64,000 bases of DNA from Pratylenchus scribneri (GCA_030063045.1 JAQSEB010000032.1:2728001-2792000); one strand, 5' to 3'; shown: positions 24,843-37,979, counted from the stretch's first letter. The notes: generated by a model from the sequence alone, not told the origin. Translations and numbers: made by a program.

Positions 24843-27800
24843 TCACAATTGAGTTGGATTGGTGAAATTGAGTGGGTTGAATCCTTTGCTACGCAATAAC
24901 TGCAAATCAAATTAGGGAAATGACCAAAATATCCAAAATTCAGTACCTGCTCAAAACTGTCCTCCACTACTTTCTTTCCGCCACTTTCAGTCTCAACTTT
25001 TGCTACGGTTTTTCCTTCCACATTTTCTTCCTTCTTCCTTTTCCCATTTCCCGCAAAATCCACATGCATTGTTGGCTTCTCCTTTGCCGATTTTATTGAG
25101 GATCGGGTGGGCATTGGTGCCGATGATGAGGATGTTTTCCCCACATCAACTTGTTCTTTTTGTGAACCGTTTGCCTCTTGTTGGCTGTACATTGACTGTG
25201 AAATATTAACAAAATGAAATCATGCTCCAAATGGGATTGAGTATCGCCGATTGAATATCTACATCGGTTTTCGGTTTTTAGTTCATATCTCAACGAGGCA
25301 ATTGCCAATTCGGGAAGGCGATATGCCAATGGAAAGCCCAAAGTGTCCTATTCAAAGTGGCTTAATTAAATTGTAAGAAATCTAGGATTTAAAAAAATTT
25401 GCACGCCTTTGAGTATAACATATTCGATTTTTTGAAGGAAAAGTTGCTTTTTCTATAAGGTATGTATGTTTTCAAAAAATTATTAAGCCACTTTTTAGAG
25501 GACATTCAGGCTTTAAAATGGCATATTGCCTTCCTATAATAGTTGCTTCCTTCTTGAGTTATGGTCAAAATAACAGCACAGAACTTAATCGGCAAAGTCA
25601 ATTTTGTCCTCTTTCTCCTCCCACCCCACTCTTACTGAAGATGACATTTTTGGTGTACTTCCTGCTGTTCTGGACACAGTTTGGGCCAAGCTTCTCACCT
25701 GTAATACCATAAATACATTCCATATCCCCTCTATTCCCTCACCGTTCCAGCCAATAATTGGGTCACTTTTTCCGTTCCTCCCTTTTCCTCGCCCATCAAT
25801 CCTTCCTCCGGTTCCTCCAACAGCAAATTCTCAATGGTGGATGGATTAATCAAAAGTCGTTCGTCCTATTAGATTAAATATTGGCCCAATTCCCCCGATT
25901 TTTCCATTTTTGTACCTGATATCTCCTACATGAATCAATCAATTGCATTACATCTTCGTCCAGCGTTTTCCGTCGATTTTTCTTCTCCCCTTCCACTCCT
26001 ACAGTAACCCCTCCTTTTTGTTGTTCTTCAATGCCAATATTTCTGGCAAAATTTGGTGCATTTCCCGTGCCACCTCCCATTCCGGCCATTGCACCGCCCA
26101 TTACGGAAAAAGTGCGCGAAAAGCGTGAAGTCAATCCGCCACCCGCACCGCCTCCATGGCTGATGAATGCAATTGAAGACATTTCAGTTTGGGTGTGAAT
26201 ATCGCGTCGAGGGCCTTGGGATTGAGTGGCACCGGTGGTGGAGGAAGCGGATTGGTTTGTTGTGGTGCTATGACTGTGGTTGTTGACTACATGCAAAGAT
26301 GCTGTACGGGTTGGGCATGAACCGCCAATGGACAAAGATTGGGAACTGCTTATGAATTGGATGGAAGGGATTTGAGTGAATTATGAATTTGAACCTATTT
26401 CGTGTTTTTGAGAGGGAAATATGCTTGCTGTCCGTGAATTGGCCACTTGGTGGGGCATTCCCAAAATGGCAACGAATCAGCTTGGTGGTGGTGTATGAGG
26501 AGCGGACATTCTTTTCGGGTCGAAGCAAAATGATGAATATTTTTGGGAAGAAAAGGAGCGAAAGGGCAATTGAGGCAGAAATTGAGAATGTGAAACTGGC
26601 AGTTAGGGCCTAAAATGTTTATAATTAATTCCATTTAAATTTGCATAATTTTGTGCTTGCCTTGTTGACCGCATTAAAATAGAGCACAACAAATGCGCCC
26701 CAAGTGACCAATGTACAGTACCTATGAATGAAAAACAGACTGAAATGTAGAATATATTCCATTTTTGGAACATTGTGAATCCAATAAATTTGGCCTCATT
26801 GAAGTTTTCTGGCAAATTTCGTGTCTTGAAGGCATACAATGTGCAAAAGAGGACAAGAATGAAATTCCACATGAATGGGACCGTGTTAAATGAGAGCCTA
26901 AAATAAAAATAAGCATTTTGGAAAAGTTGATTGTCAGTCAATTTGCCTGAAGGCCCAAACGGAGGAGGCACAAGTGAGCACCATTCGACGCTGATTGGAT
27001 GAAAATATGGCAAATATAAATTAAATTATGAGGGGAGGGGATAAACTGGAGCAAAATTGGCATCAAAGCCGGCATGTGGCATTTCTTCCATGACGCCAAC
27101 GGCCACAATGGCGCATTGGACACCAACAAGGGACCAAGTGATGACAACCTATGGTGAATAATTATGGATTAAAATGAATTGGATTATGCCTGGCTAAATG
27201 TGCTCAGAAAGCGAGGTTTCTTCGTCAAAATACGTTTTTTGCTGCCAGCCAAAATTCGCGCAATTCGATTTGTTTTGGTGAAAAGTGCGGAATAAATTGT
27301 TGAAAAAGCAATGGGCGGAAGTGTGCGCGACACAAAACAAGCCAAGAAAGAGGGACGGGCCAATACAACAAAGGTGCAAAGATATGAGGCGACAATACCG
27401 CCAAGGATGATGTAGGAAAGTTCACGAGTAGTCGACTAAAATTCGAAATTTAATGAATGACTTCATTGCTCCAAAAAAGGCAAATTTGTCTTGAGTAGGG
27501 GAATTGGTTTGATAAAATGAGAGAAGGAATTGGTATTCTGGAAATAATTTTGATTGTGTTTCACGAAAAAAAAATATTAATTTTTCTGTAATTTAATAAT
27601 TCCGCCTATTTTAAGAATAATGTATGTTTTAAGAATAATTCCGCCCGGACTAAGTTTTAATAATTCCGCCTGTTTTAAGAATAATTCCGCCTGGTTGACT
27701 AAGTTTTAATAATTCCGCCTGGTTGACTAAGTTTTAATAATTCCGCCTGTTTTAAGAATAATTCCGCCTGTTTGACTAAGTTTTAATAATTCCGCCTGTT

Positions 27801-30800
27801 TTAAGAATAATTCCGCCTGGTTGACTAAGTTTTAATAATTCCGCCTGGTTGACTAAGTTTTAATAATTCCGCCTGTTTTAAGAATAATTCCGCCTGTTTG
27901 ACTAAGTTTTAATAATTCCGCCTGTTTTAAGAATAATTCCGCCTGGTTGACTAAGTTTTAATAATTCCGCCTGTTTTAAGAATAATTCCGCCTGGTTGAC
28001 TAAGTTTTAATAATTCCGCCTGTTTTAAGAATAATTCCGCCTGGTTGACTAAGTTTTAATAATTCCGCCTGTTTTAAGAATAATTCCGCCTGGTTGACTA
28101 AGTTTTAATAATTCCGCCTGGTTGACTAAGTTTTAATAATTCCGCCTGGTTGACTAAGTTTTAATAATTCCGCCTGGTTGACTAAGTTTTAATAATTCCG
28201 CCTGGTTGACTAAGTTTTAATAATTCCGCCTGATTGACTAAGTTTTAATAATTCCGCCTGTTTTAAGAATAATTCCGCCTGGTTGACTAAGTTTTAATAA
28301 TTCCGCCTGTTTTAAGAATAATTCCGCCTGGTTGACTAAGTTTTAATAATTCCGCCTGTTTTAAGAATAATTCCGCCTGGTTGACTAAGTTTTAATAATT
28401 CCGCCTGTTTTAAGAATAATTCCGCCTGGTTGACTAAGTTTTAATAATTCCGCCTGATTGACTAAGTTTTAATAATTCCGCCTGTTTTAAGAATAATTCC
28501 GCCTGGTTGACTAAGTTTTAATAATTCCGCCTGTTTTAAGAATAATTCCGCCTGGTTGACTAAGTTTTAATAATTCCGCCTGTTTTAAGAATAATTCCGC
28601 CTGGTTGACTAAGTTTTAATAATTCCGCCTGTTTTAAGAATAATTCCGCCTGGTTGACTAAGTTTTAATAATTCCGCCTGATTGACTAAGTTTTAATAAT
28701 TCCGCCTGTTTTAAGAATAATTCCGCCTGGTTGACTAAGTTTTAATAATTCCGCCTGGTTGACTAAGTTTTAATAATTCCGCCTGGTTGACTAAGTTTTA
28801 ATCAAAGTTTTAATAATTCCGCCTGGTTGACTAAGTTTAATCAAAGTTTTAATAATTCCGCCTGTTTTAATTCCGCTTATTTTACTTAGATTAATCCCCC
28901 TTTTCTAAAATTAATTCAGCCTGTTTCTCCCAAACAAATAATTACGTCTATCTTTCGAATATTATCCGAAAAATAATTCCTAATTCAAAAAAAAAAAAAT
29001 AGGGTACGCTTTCTCTCATATTAAATCTAACTAATGCCTTTTTTATTCATCTATTATTTTTAAAATTTATTTGGAAAATTTTTAATTTAGACAATCTAAC
29101 AATCTACAGGGTTAGATTGGGGATTTTTTTCGACCTTGACTACTGGCGTCGAATTGTGAAGGACAAAGACGAGAATACAAAAAATGGTGCAAATAATGCC
29201 TAAAGTGGCGAATGCAATGGCAAGCATGGAAGTCAGCGAGCTCATTTCCATATATTCATGTTCAAGTGGGACACAACCTGTGGAATAAAGCAATTTGGAG
29301 AATCAATTTTGATATGGGACTTGTTCGATTTGGTGCTGGCCATTCTCCGAATGGACATTTTTGGCAAATATTATTTACCAATATTTCCTCTTCATTGCAC
29401 TTTTCACAAATCCAACAGCATGCCGTTGTTTGCCTCCTTTTCTCGCCAATAGCGCAGGGTTTACTGCACACAGATTCAGGCATTTGGCCAGTTTTATTGA
29501 AAAACATCAATTTTCGTGTGGACATTCTGAGATGATGAGTGCCCAAAGCAGTTTGACGAAAATCTCCCGCCAATCGAAATCCGGCGAAACCAACATAATT
29601 CAGAATATCGTACCTTACAATTAAGAGGCTCTATTAATATTGCCGAAAAGGACAAACCAAGCCGGAGGGTCACCATTATCGTCAAAGGAGATTTCCTGCT
29701 GGAATTCGTCCTCAAAACTCACATTCATCATATATCGGAATAGAAGGGTGCCGTTGATTGTTTCCATTTCCGGGCATGGTGGCATCCCAAAATGGTTATT
29801 CATGGAAGAAGACGAGGGGGATGAGGAAGATGATGAAAATGGGGTAGATAAGGTGGACGTGAAAAATGTGCCATTGCGCCGATGGGATGGACATTTGTCC
29901 TCATACATATCCCTGAGGGCATATCTTTGATTGGAAGGGAATTTACGGATACGATGAATCGTGAATTAAATAATTTACTTACCCAACAACTCGAATTGCA
30001 TTCATAACCTGAAAAATGATTGGATTTAGGTTGTTAAGATCTTACGACAATTGGAGATACGATAATTGCAGATGGAATGGTCTAATGTCGAATATGATTG
30101 TGCTGCTGGGTAAATTTATATAGAATTTTATAGAGCATAAAATTGACTACACTACAAAATAATATTAAAAATCATTGGTCAATATTTTATATTTACCGTT
30201 TACCCAGTTTTTGCCATACTGCCATAAACATAATTTTAATTAAATCAACAGTTTTGGTAAATATCAAACATTGGCCAATGATATCAATTTTAACTAATTT
30301 TATGCTCTATAAAATGGTATATAAATTAATTCAGCCATCACCATAAACGCTAGACTGTTCTATCTCCAATTGTCCTACAGCCAAATGTTAAAACAAGTTT
30401 CCAACTAATTCTCTGACCTGACTTAATTTCGGGTCCTGCTCATATCCCATTGTCAAATTTTGCCTCTCAACATCGCACAATTTTGAGTGGGTATCATCTT
30501 TTGGCACCGTAAGCAAACATTTGAATTTTTGTTGCCAAAATTCGCGGAACCAAGGATTTTTTGTATGATTTGCTGGATTCAATGAAAAATAATAAGGCTC
30601 AAAATTTTCCACTCTGGGCGAATGTATTCGAATGGAAAAACTTCCGGCTGCTTCCGATTCGACGCCATCCACTACATCCAATCTGAATGAATGGAAATGA
30701 GCATCACCGGGCATTGACATTTTGTGCTAACCGATCTGCCCATGAATCACTGCCAATCCATTGGAATGGTTCAATTTTGACTACTTCCCCCTTTTCCGTT

Positions 30801-32730
30801 GTTGTATTGTTCAAAACTTTACCAATTCGAAGCACTTTTTGTGCTTGAAACATTTTGCGCATGCTCAAACCCTCACAAAAGCAGACAACCTTTCAATGTG
30901 AATACAATTCATATTTTCATTTAATTTAATTACCACTCTTGGCCTCGGACTCAATTTGTTCAAACTGAGCAGAACATTTTCGAATTCCTCCGGATCGCCC
31001 AAACTTTTCACTTTTTGCGCATAAGCAATGCAAACATCAATCCCAGGAATGTGCGTCAACCGCTCCATTGCCTCGAATCCCTTCTCCCCATAATTGCCAG
31101 CACTGTACACCACCGCAATGTATGTCCAATTGAAATGCATTAGTACTTGGTTGATTGCCTAAAAATATTATAAATTTTCCCAGGCCTTTTAAATGTCCCA
31201 TTCCCTAAAAAGGACAATTGGGTACCACCGATTGATTATCAGTGCCATTCTTTAGCAATAGCTCAACAAGAAAGAGCCAATTTAGGAAGGCGATATCCCA
31301 TTTGAAAGCCCTAAATGTCCTCTAAAATCTTCTAAAAAGTGGCTTAATAAATTTTATGAAATGTTAAAACAATTTGTAGATTAAACAACTTTTCCTTAAC
31401 AAATTCGGGTTTATTACACTCAAAGACATTTAACTTTTTTCAGCCTGGATTTCAAAAATTTAAAAATGCCAAATTATAGAGTACAATTTTGACTTCCAAA
31501 TGACATATCACCTTCCCAAATTGGCTTATGCCTTGTTGAGTTATGGCCAAAAAATGAAGCGGTTATTCAATCTGCTAAACTCAATTATCCCCTTCTCCCA
31601 ATTCTAACCATTGCTTGCCATCCATCCGAAGGAACAACCCTGCCAAAAATAAATTTAATTCAATTCAAATTCCTCATATCAACCGAAGATAATATCCGAA
31701 TGATTCCTTGTCACTTAAATCCGTTGTTGTGGCCGCATAGCCAATTTGTGGTATTCGGAATACTTGGAGCAAATTTTGGACGGCAATTGTTGTCGAGGAC
31801 TTTGCCGGACCAACAATGGCAACAACCGGGTTTGCCTTCTTTTGGCAGCCGGCAGTTTGGCAACAACTACATTGGGTGACGCCCTCACGGAGGAAGGCAA
31901 TTGTCTAAAAAGGAGGAAAAGAAGGATAGGGGACAATTGAACCACTGATTGAGTACTCGCATTAGTTTTTGAACCCTAACTCAATGAGGCAATAGTCAAT
32001 ATGAGAAGGCAATATACCATTTTAAAGCCCTAAATGTCCTCTAAAAAGTGGCTTTAAAATTAAAAAGAAATTCAACTTTTTAATTTAATTAATTTGTCTT
32101 TGAATATAATAAATCCGAATTTTTAAAAGAAAAGTCGCTTAATTTACAAGATGAATTAATTTAAAAAAAAATTAGACCACTTTTTAGAGGATATTTAGGG
32201 CTTTCAAATGACATATCCTCTTCTTAAATTAGTTGCTTCCCTCTCGAGCTATGGCCAAAAGAATGACACAAGTACTCAATCGTTCCGTTCTGGAAAAGGG
32301 ATGGGAGGAAAATAGGGGCAATTGACTTGTTCCATGGCAATTCGCTCGGTCCAACATGAATCTCGAATGCTAATTCCCAGTCTAAAGGGCAAAACCCTGT
32401 TCAATTGTTGTACAGTGAGCATGGCAACTTCGGCTCGTTGAATGCCTAGGGGAAATTCAATTCGAATATTGAATCCACCTTCCCCAACCATATTGTTCCC
32501 AAATTGCGCCGCAACCTTCGGCACCCGCAATTTGACGGTGCATTGGGAAAAGTGCGCCAATCTATTGCAAAAATTTTTGATAAAATTCGACAATTTTGGC
32601 ATTGGCACACCTGGATGTCGCCTGGCAATTCGCCAACCAACATTCGGGCCGATTGTTGCACCGATGTTTTTGTGATAACATCCACGACTCGAAGCATCAA
32701 AAGGGTCACGTGACTGTACAACATTAGCAA
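24843..32730 (-). CDS. Metabotropic glutamate receptor (class C GPCR, mgl family)
   Basis: Neuronal G-protein-coupled glutamate receptor; 23 exons, about 1218 aa, all in phase: 32611-32730, 32489-32561, 32327-32445, 31684-31904, 31609-31639, 30934-31158, 30732-30889, 30418-30682, 29983-30008, 29658-29924, 29321-29613, 29135-29277, 27190-27435, 27047-27148, 26947-26990, 26772-26897, 26661-26721, 26395-26609, 25916-26345, 25743-25865, 25636-25698, 24947-25195, 24843-24899. Venus-flytrap: [72 protein letters not shown]. The Cys-rich domain ([10 protein letters not shown]) and 7TM region follow, with [27 protein letters not shown] and the hallmark [20 protein letters not shown]. The long tail ends TQL, a class I PDZ-ligand pattern as in group I receptors. 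GC donors follow exons ending at 27190, 26947 and 26661. The first Met and leader are weak, so a further 5' exon is possible. Confidence 0.95.
25235..25595. repeat. PAL-2 palindromic element, copy c (mGluR intron)
   Basis: Very clear copy: TCAACGAGGCAATTGCCAAT, GGAAGGCGATATGCC and AAGTGTCC on the left match AGAGGACATTCAGGC, GGCATATTGCCTTCC and TTCTTGAGTTATGG on the right. It lies in intron 25196-25635. Confidence 0.9.
27590..28870. repeat. Satellite array, AATTCCGCCTG core, type A (mGluR intron)
   Basis: About 50 tandem monomers. Each begins with AATTCCGCCTG and continues either GTTGACTAAGTTTTAAT (28 bp) or TTTTAAGAAT (21 bp). The two forms often alternate. The array lies in the 1.7 kb mGluR intron 27436-29134, oriented opposite to transcription. 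Confidence 0.97.
30045..30385. repeat. PAL-3 palindromic element (mGluR intron)
   Basis: Outer ends ACAATTGGAGATA at 30048 and TATCTCCAATTGTCC near 30360 are inverse complements. Inside, TTTTATAGAGCATAAAATTG pairs with ATTTTATGCTCTATAAAATG. It fills most of intron 30009-30417. A relative is at 61785-62072. Confidence 0.8.
31222..31570. repeat. PAL-2 palindromic element, copy d (mGluR intron)
   Basis: Intron 31159-31608 (450 bp). Left arm: CCAATTTAGGAAGGCGATAT and AAGCCCTAAATGTCC; the inverse TTGACTTCCAAATGACATAT, CACCTTCCCAAATTGG is on the right. End sequence resembles GATTGA...TCAATC. Confidence 0.88.
31950..32283. repeat. PAL-2 palindromic element, copy e (mGluR intron)
   Basis: Intron 31905-32326 (422 bp). 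The termini GATTGAGTACTCG and AAGTACTCAATC are inverted and probably mark the true ends of the PAL-2 family. Confidence 0.88.
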
Positions 32731-33471
32731 CAGAAATGTGAGGGATCGAAGGCACTTTCAAGAGTTTAAAATAGGGTGGGGAATGCCTTCCTGAAAAATA
32801 CGAAAAAAAGAGGATGGAGGCAAAGAGGGGGGGGGGGGGGGGAGAAGAAGCCTTCGTCAAAAATGTGCCTTTTCCATAATTTTATCCAAACAGCCATTTT
32901 GCTTTTTTTTTGCTTTTAGACGCGAATACAGCCCAAAATTCAATTATGGCCCATCGAAAGGGGAGAAGAGAAAAGTGGCAAAAATCACAAAAAAGAAGAA
33001 GAGTAGGCAAAAACGCCCACGGCCATAAGAAGGAGGAAGCAAAGAAGGGACACGGCCACACATAATTTGGATCAAAAATTGAATGAATGGATTAGTGAAA
33101 AACGGAAGAAAAATCAGAAAAACAAAAATGGAAGGATTGGCCCAAAAACAAAAAGCGGCATAAAAATGGATGTGCAGAGGATCCCGCGGAGAGCCAAAAT
33201 AATAATAATTGCCCGCACTTTGTTGGAAACAAAAATGGTACTGATGAAGAGAAAAAAAATTGAAGGAAGGAATTTTTGGGAGAAAACATTTGAATGAAGT
33301 CGGAAAAATTTGAATTTTGACGGCAAAAATAATTCAATTTCGAATGAGTTGGCCCGTCGGCAAAATAAAAATTCCAATGCACAGTTCCAAATTGAAAGAG
33401 AAAAAACATATTTATTCGAAAAAAATAATCCGCTCCAAATATAATAATTCCAATTAAAATCCATTCATTTT
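32731..33471. other. Intergenic region with a 16-G homopolymer
   Basis: Between the glutamate receptor and the chemoreceptor gene. A run of 16 G starts at 32827. The rest is A-rich with short ORFs but no recognised motif. It contains the presumed mGluR promoter or unseen 5' exons. Confidence 0.5.
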
Positions 33472-35660
33472 TCATTCCAATACACTTATCCCCTGGCTCA
33501 ATGTTCGCCCATTATTTTGCCGCTGCATTCCTCCTCCCCAACTTCCTCCAGCCATTTGTTCCTCTTCTCTTTGTTTATTGTTTTTGGATTGAATTTTGTT
33601 GTTTGGCCTCCAAATTTGGAATTTGGCCAATTTGGTGTAAATTAAGCTGAGTGTGAATCGACGATATGGGCTGACGAACAAAACTGTCATGAGTGGATTA
33701 TTGAAGGCATAGAGGGCAAAAAGGAGGACGCCAAATTGGCCAGCCGTTTTTCCATATTCGGCATGGGCAATGAGACCGAGAAGGCCAAAGCAAATTGGCA
33801 AAATGATGAACAAAATTGGAGAAATCAGTTGCAAAATAAGCAGAACATTGAGTTGCATATGAAGTTGATATGTTCGAGTGGAGAACACGTGGGAATGGGC
33901 ACGAAAAAGACGCATTATGGCCGTGGAAAGGAACAACCAAAATATCATGCAAATGAAGAGACCTTCGGGAAAATGAAAGGTGAAATTAAACTTATTAAAA
34001 AACAAAATGTTCGGGGCAAATAAAACAAAATATTTGGGGCAAATAAATGTTTGGGGCAAATAAAACAAAATGTTTGGGGCAAATAAAACAAAATGTTTGG
34101 GGCAAATAAATGTTTGGGGCAAATAAAACAAAATGTTTGGGGCAAATAAAACAGGCGGAATTAGAGATGGGGCAAATAAATGTTTGGGGCAAATAAAACA
34201 AAATGTTTGGGGCAAATAAATGTTTGGGGCAAATAAAACAGGCGGAATTAGAGATGGGGCAAATAAATGTTTGGGGCAAATAAAACAAAATGTTTGGGGC
34301 AAATAAATATTTGGGGCAAATAAAACAGGCGGAATTATTTTGGGGCAAATAAAACAGGCGGAATTATTTTAGTGCAAATAAAACAGGCGGAATTATGTTT
34401 GGGGCAAATAAAACAGGCGGAATTATTTTAGTGCAAATAAAACAGGCGGAATTATTTTAGTGCAAATAAAACAGGCGGAATTATTTTAGTGCAAATAAAA
34501 CAGGCGGAATTATTTTAGTGCAAATAAAACAGGCGGAATTATGTTTGGGGCAAATAAAACAGGCGGAATTATGTTTGGGGCAAATAAAACAGGCGGAATT
34601 ATGTTGGGGCAAACAAAACAGGCGGAATTATATTTGAGGCAAATAAAACAGGCGGAATTATGTTTGGGGCAAATAAAACAGGCGGAATTATTTTGGTGCA
34701 AATAAAACAGGCGGAATTATGTTTGGGGCAAATAAAACAGGCGGAATTATTTTGGGGCAAATAAAACAGACGGAATTATTTTGGGGCAAATAAAACAGGC
34801 GGAATAATTTCTTTAGCTATTCCACTAAGAATTATTCTATAAGAATAGAGGAAGGACACATACCGATGCCAATGAAGGGCAAAATGAGCTTGGATTGTGA
34901 GATACCAAAGGATAAATTGGCTAACAAAAACACTTGGTCCATTCCAGCATTGTCTAAACTCAAATTATAAACAGAGATGATAGAGATAAGACGATGAGGG
35001 TCAATCTGATGAAAATGGGAAATGAATTTAAAAAAAAAAGAAGGGCGAATGAACCAATGGGTCCTCGAAAATTGAGAATGAACCGAAGGCGAATGCGGCC
35101 GCAATTAATTGGCCATGAATGGCGATGAATAGAAGCATTGGGAATGAAGTGAGCGATTTGGATAGATGATCGAATCTTTTTTGGACGACGGACCAACGGT
35201 AGAGGAGAGACCTTTAGGAAAGGCATGGATTGTGGGAATTTGTTGACCAAACCAATTTTGAAAATGGACTTGGCATGTGCCACCAAAAACTGCCAAAGAA
35301 AACTGAAAAAAATGAGAACTATGGAAATGGTGAATAAAGTTGGACCGAAATGATGCCTCCATAAGATCCAAGGTATTTGCCTAATCCGTGGACAATCAAA
35401 CCGGGTGCAGGGAACAACAAATCCGGTTGCATGAGGAAACCCAAAACAAAGGCGAAGAACAAATCCGAAAGCTTAAATAGAGAAGAAGCCAATTTAATTG
35501 GAGAGTGGAGACCGAATTGGCTTACGGAATTGGCAATGAGGAAAAAGCGATATGGATGCATTGGAATTGGCGACTTATTCAACACTAACCAAATGGCATA
35601 AATTTGAATTAAACAAGACAAAATGCTGATTGCCACAAGGAAAGTCTCGAACCAGGCCAT
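33472..35660 (-). CDS. Nematode 7TM chemoreceptor (Str/Srd/Srh-like superfamily)
   Basis: Six exons: 35526-35660, 35346-35471, 35270-35289, 35055-35211, 34864-35005, 33472-33962 (356 aa). Membrane blocks in order: MAWFETFLVAISILSCLI, HPYRFFLIANSLSDLFFAF, SFLVAHAKSLLYRWSVVQ, LTSFPMLLFIAIHGQLIA, LFICMIFWLFLST, LNVLLILQLISPILFII and GVLLFALYAFNNPLMTVLFV, followed by the SPYRR motif found after TM7 in worm chemoreceptors. The 20-nt third exon is the only solution giving the AKSLLYRW block in phase, so it is the least certain part. Intron 33963-34863 contains a satellite array. The tail is Gln/Asn rich (NNKQREEEQ). Which sr family it belongs to cannot be fixed by eye. Confidence 0.82.
33990..34822. 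repeat. Satellite array, AATTCCGCCTG core, type B (chemoreceptor intron)
   Basis: On the minus strand, monomers of AATTCCGCCTG followed by TTTTATTTGCCCCAAACAT (30 bp) or TTTTATTTGCACTAAAAT (29 bp). The 3' part (33990-34320) lacks most core boxes and repeats only the TTTATTTGCCCCAAACAT block. It is inside the chemoreceptor intron in the sense orientation. Confidence 0.95.
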
Positions 35661-35740
35661 TGTTGGCCTAACTGGCGAATATATTTTTATAAATGTCGGT
35701 AAAAATAATTGGATTTGAAAGAAGTGGGGAGATTTGACGT

Positions 35741-35826
35741 TTGACCCATCGAATTTATGCAAAAATATTCTCCCAAAATGTTTTTAATTTATTATGTATT
35801 TTTCAATTTAGTTAACAAAACATTCA
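35741..35826. repeat. 85-bp dispersed repeat, copy 1
   Basis: TTGACCCATCGAATTTATGC through TTTTTCAATTTAGTTAACAA, nearly identical to 38465-38553. This copy is just upstream of the chemoreceptor start; the other is inside a coiled-coil gene intron. Confidence 0.8.
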
Positions 35827-36088
35827 ACCTTTCTTTCACTTTTTCCAAACCACCTTCCCTCAAATTCCACGTTTGGAACATCTGTCCAATTAAATTACAC
35901 CAAAGATTCCCATTTTGGTATTCACCTCATTCCCACTTCCCATTCAATGTTCCGTTGTTTATATGACAAATTTGCACCTGCATTTCCATCAATTGGCTTT
36001 TCCTCCCCCCAATTCTTGGAATATTTGTACTTGAATTTGTCCGTTCCCCAATATTAATATGTCCAATACTTCAATCTTTTTTACATTG

Positions 36089-36304
36089 CTAATTAACCGA
36101 ATGAATAATTGAAAATAGGGAAACATTTATTAGGTAATTTGTCCAAAAAGCACTCATCAAAAATAACAAAAATATTTTTGCCATTTTTCTACGGAAATGG
36201 TTGACAATTAGAGGAGCAAAAATTGGAGAGATAATAAATGAAGCATAGCAAATATAGCATTTAAAAATGCTGACTAAACAGGAATTGGGAATGTCAAAGT
36301 CCAT
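36089..36304 (-). pseudogene. Possible chemoreceptor fragment
   Basis: An isolated 71-codon ORF with two hydrophobic stretches (ICYASFIISPIFAPLIV and IFLLFLMSAFWTNYLI) separated by NHFRRK. The SPIxxPLI-then-basic layout recalls the TM7 region of worm chemoreceptors, but no flanking exons could be joined. It may be a relic of a neighbour of the intact gene at 33.5-35.7 kb, or chance in AT-rich DNA. Confidence 0.2.
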
Positions 36305-36467
36305 GATTTATGATTTGATTGGAATTGGAAAGGAAAATTACACCAAATTTGACCATAAAAGGACTATATTCTTTTTCATTTTTATTCACCAATTTGGGAA
36401 AATTAATTAAAATATGCTCGTCAAAATGAACAATAAATTAAATTCATCTTTTGAATTGTCCTCGGGG

Positions 36468-36991
36468 TCAATTTTTCTTCAAATTCCTCTTGTATTTGAT
36501 GAGCTCAAAGTCAAAATTGGATCTGCTGAATTGAAGTTGACAACAATTACTGCCCGGCATAAAACCCTCCAATGAAGGCAATTTTGTGCCGAGTCCGGCA
36601 TTTTGGCCATTTGATGCCGAAAATGAATTATTCTTCTTCACCTTTTGGCCTTTGTTCTCGGTCGATGACCATCCAAGGGCAAAACATGCTTTTTCCTCTT
36701 TAATTTTCATTGAGCCTCCATTTCCATTTTTGACATTGCATTTTCGTGAAATGAACCCAAAAATCACTTCTATTAAATGCGAAATGGGGGAATAAATGTT
36801 CCAATGCACTTGCCTGGCCCAAAATCCGCAAAATCCGAGTCAAAACTGTTGGCCCTATTTCGCCTCAATGGAATTGGACTTGGCTTCGATTTGGCAATTG
36901 TGAATGTCTGATTCAGTGGCCTATTTTCATTGTCCATCAATTTGTTTGGCTTATGGCCCATTTCAATGGCCTTTTTTGACGGAACAAACAT
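36468..36991 (-). CDS. Hypothetical basic/polar protein
   Basis: Two exons, 36814-36991 and 36468-36769 (159 aa). No family recognised. The sequence is polar and basic without signal peptide: MFVPSKKAIEMGHKPNKL at the start, ANSFDSDFADFGP before the junction, VIFGFISRKCNVKN after it, and LIKYKRNLKKN at the end. The junction needs a GC donor with perfect consensus (CCAG/GCAAGT); the nearby GT alternative gives an immediate stop. Existence rests on the long combined ORF and the strong splice signals only. Confidence 0.5.
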
Positions 36992-37979
36992 TTTTTGCCT
37001 TAAAATTTTTATTCCAAATAATATTTTAAATTATTGGAGTTTGGAGACTTGCTGTTGATTTTCTTTGGTTCCAATGAATTATTATTGGCTGAATTCTTTG
37101 ACAAATGCGCGATTGGGAGGAGGGAAGAAGGAATATTCGGCGGAGAATTTGAATTGTTGTTTATTTGTTTGGGGGCCATATGGCCCAAAAGTGGTGGTAG
37201 AAATGGAGGAAGAGGGCTATTGAGGGGAAAAACACATTAAAATTTTATGCCATCATTAAATCTAAATGATGGGTATGGGATAAAGGGTACATACACAAAA
37301 TGTACGCGGAATAGGGCAAATTGGGAGGGGGGAATTCGCCTTCTCCTAAATTGGCCTTCGCCTTTTTGGCTTCTTTAGCGCCTGAGGGGCAAAATGCTAT
37401 GGAAACCTTGTGAAAAATGGAATGGAAGTATGCGCGAAAATGGTGGAAAGGGGGAGGGCGAACACCTTTCGAGTGGGGGCAATGAATGGGCTAATGGCAT
37501 TCATGCCTAATTAAACAAAAAGTCAACAATCATCGTAAGACATTTGAAAAACGACCAAATTCCCTGACTTGACTTGAGGGAAAATACAATTGGAAATGGA
37601 GAGGGAAAAATGAAGGGTAGGGGAATATTGAAGGTGGCCAAATCCTACAGTCAAAAATTAGGCAGAAAATCATTGTTTACACGCAATCATATTCCAATAA
37701 AATCTTTATTCTTTTATCCATGCGGAGATTTTACAAAATGATGAATTGATATTTATTTTAAAATTGAATCGTGAAGGGAGGGGGAGGGTTGAGGACTTAA
37801 AAGGAAATCCTTAAAATAGATTAGCAAGCAAAGTAGCTCTCATTGGAGAGCACAAAATGTCAAAATAATTTAAGTTTTGGATGGGGATTGGGGGGGGGGG
37901 GGATAACATCAAATATTGATGATTATTTTCGGGTGGCATAGATCAATCAATCATCCATCCTTCATTCATCCTTCCCTTC
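36992..37979. other. Intergenic region without supported gene
   Basis: About 1 kb. A plus-strand ORF at 37034-37240 has no motif and is probably chance. A run of 13 G starts at 37890. The 3' end of the coiled-coil gene begins at 37980. Confidence 0.5.

Noticed and set aside
27590..28870. CRISPR-like array
   Set aside because: Regular spacing but no unique spacers, no cas genes, eukaryotic host gene around it; a satellite.
33963..34302. N-terminal extension of the chemoreceptor ORF into the satellite
   Set aside because: The open frame runs from the last exon into type B repeats. A proper acceptor (CCCGAAG) at 33963 and phase-matched upstream exons show that this part is intron.
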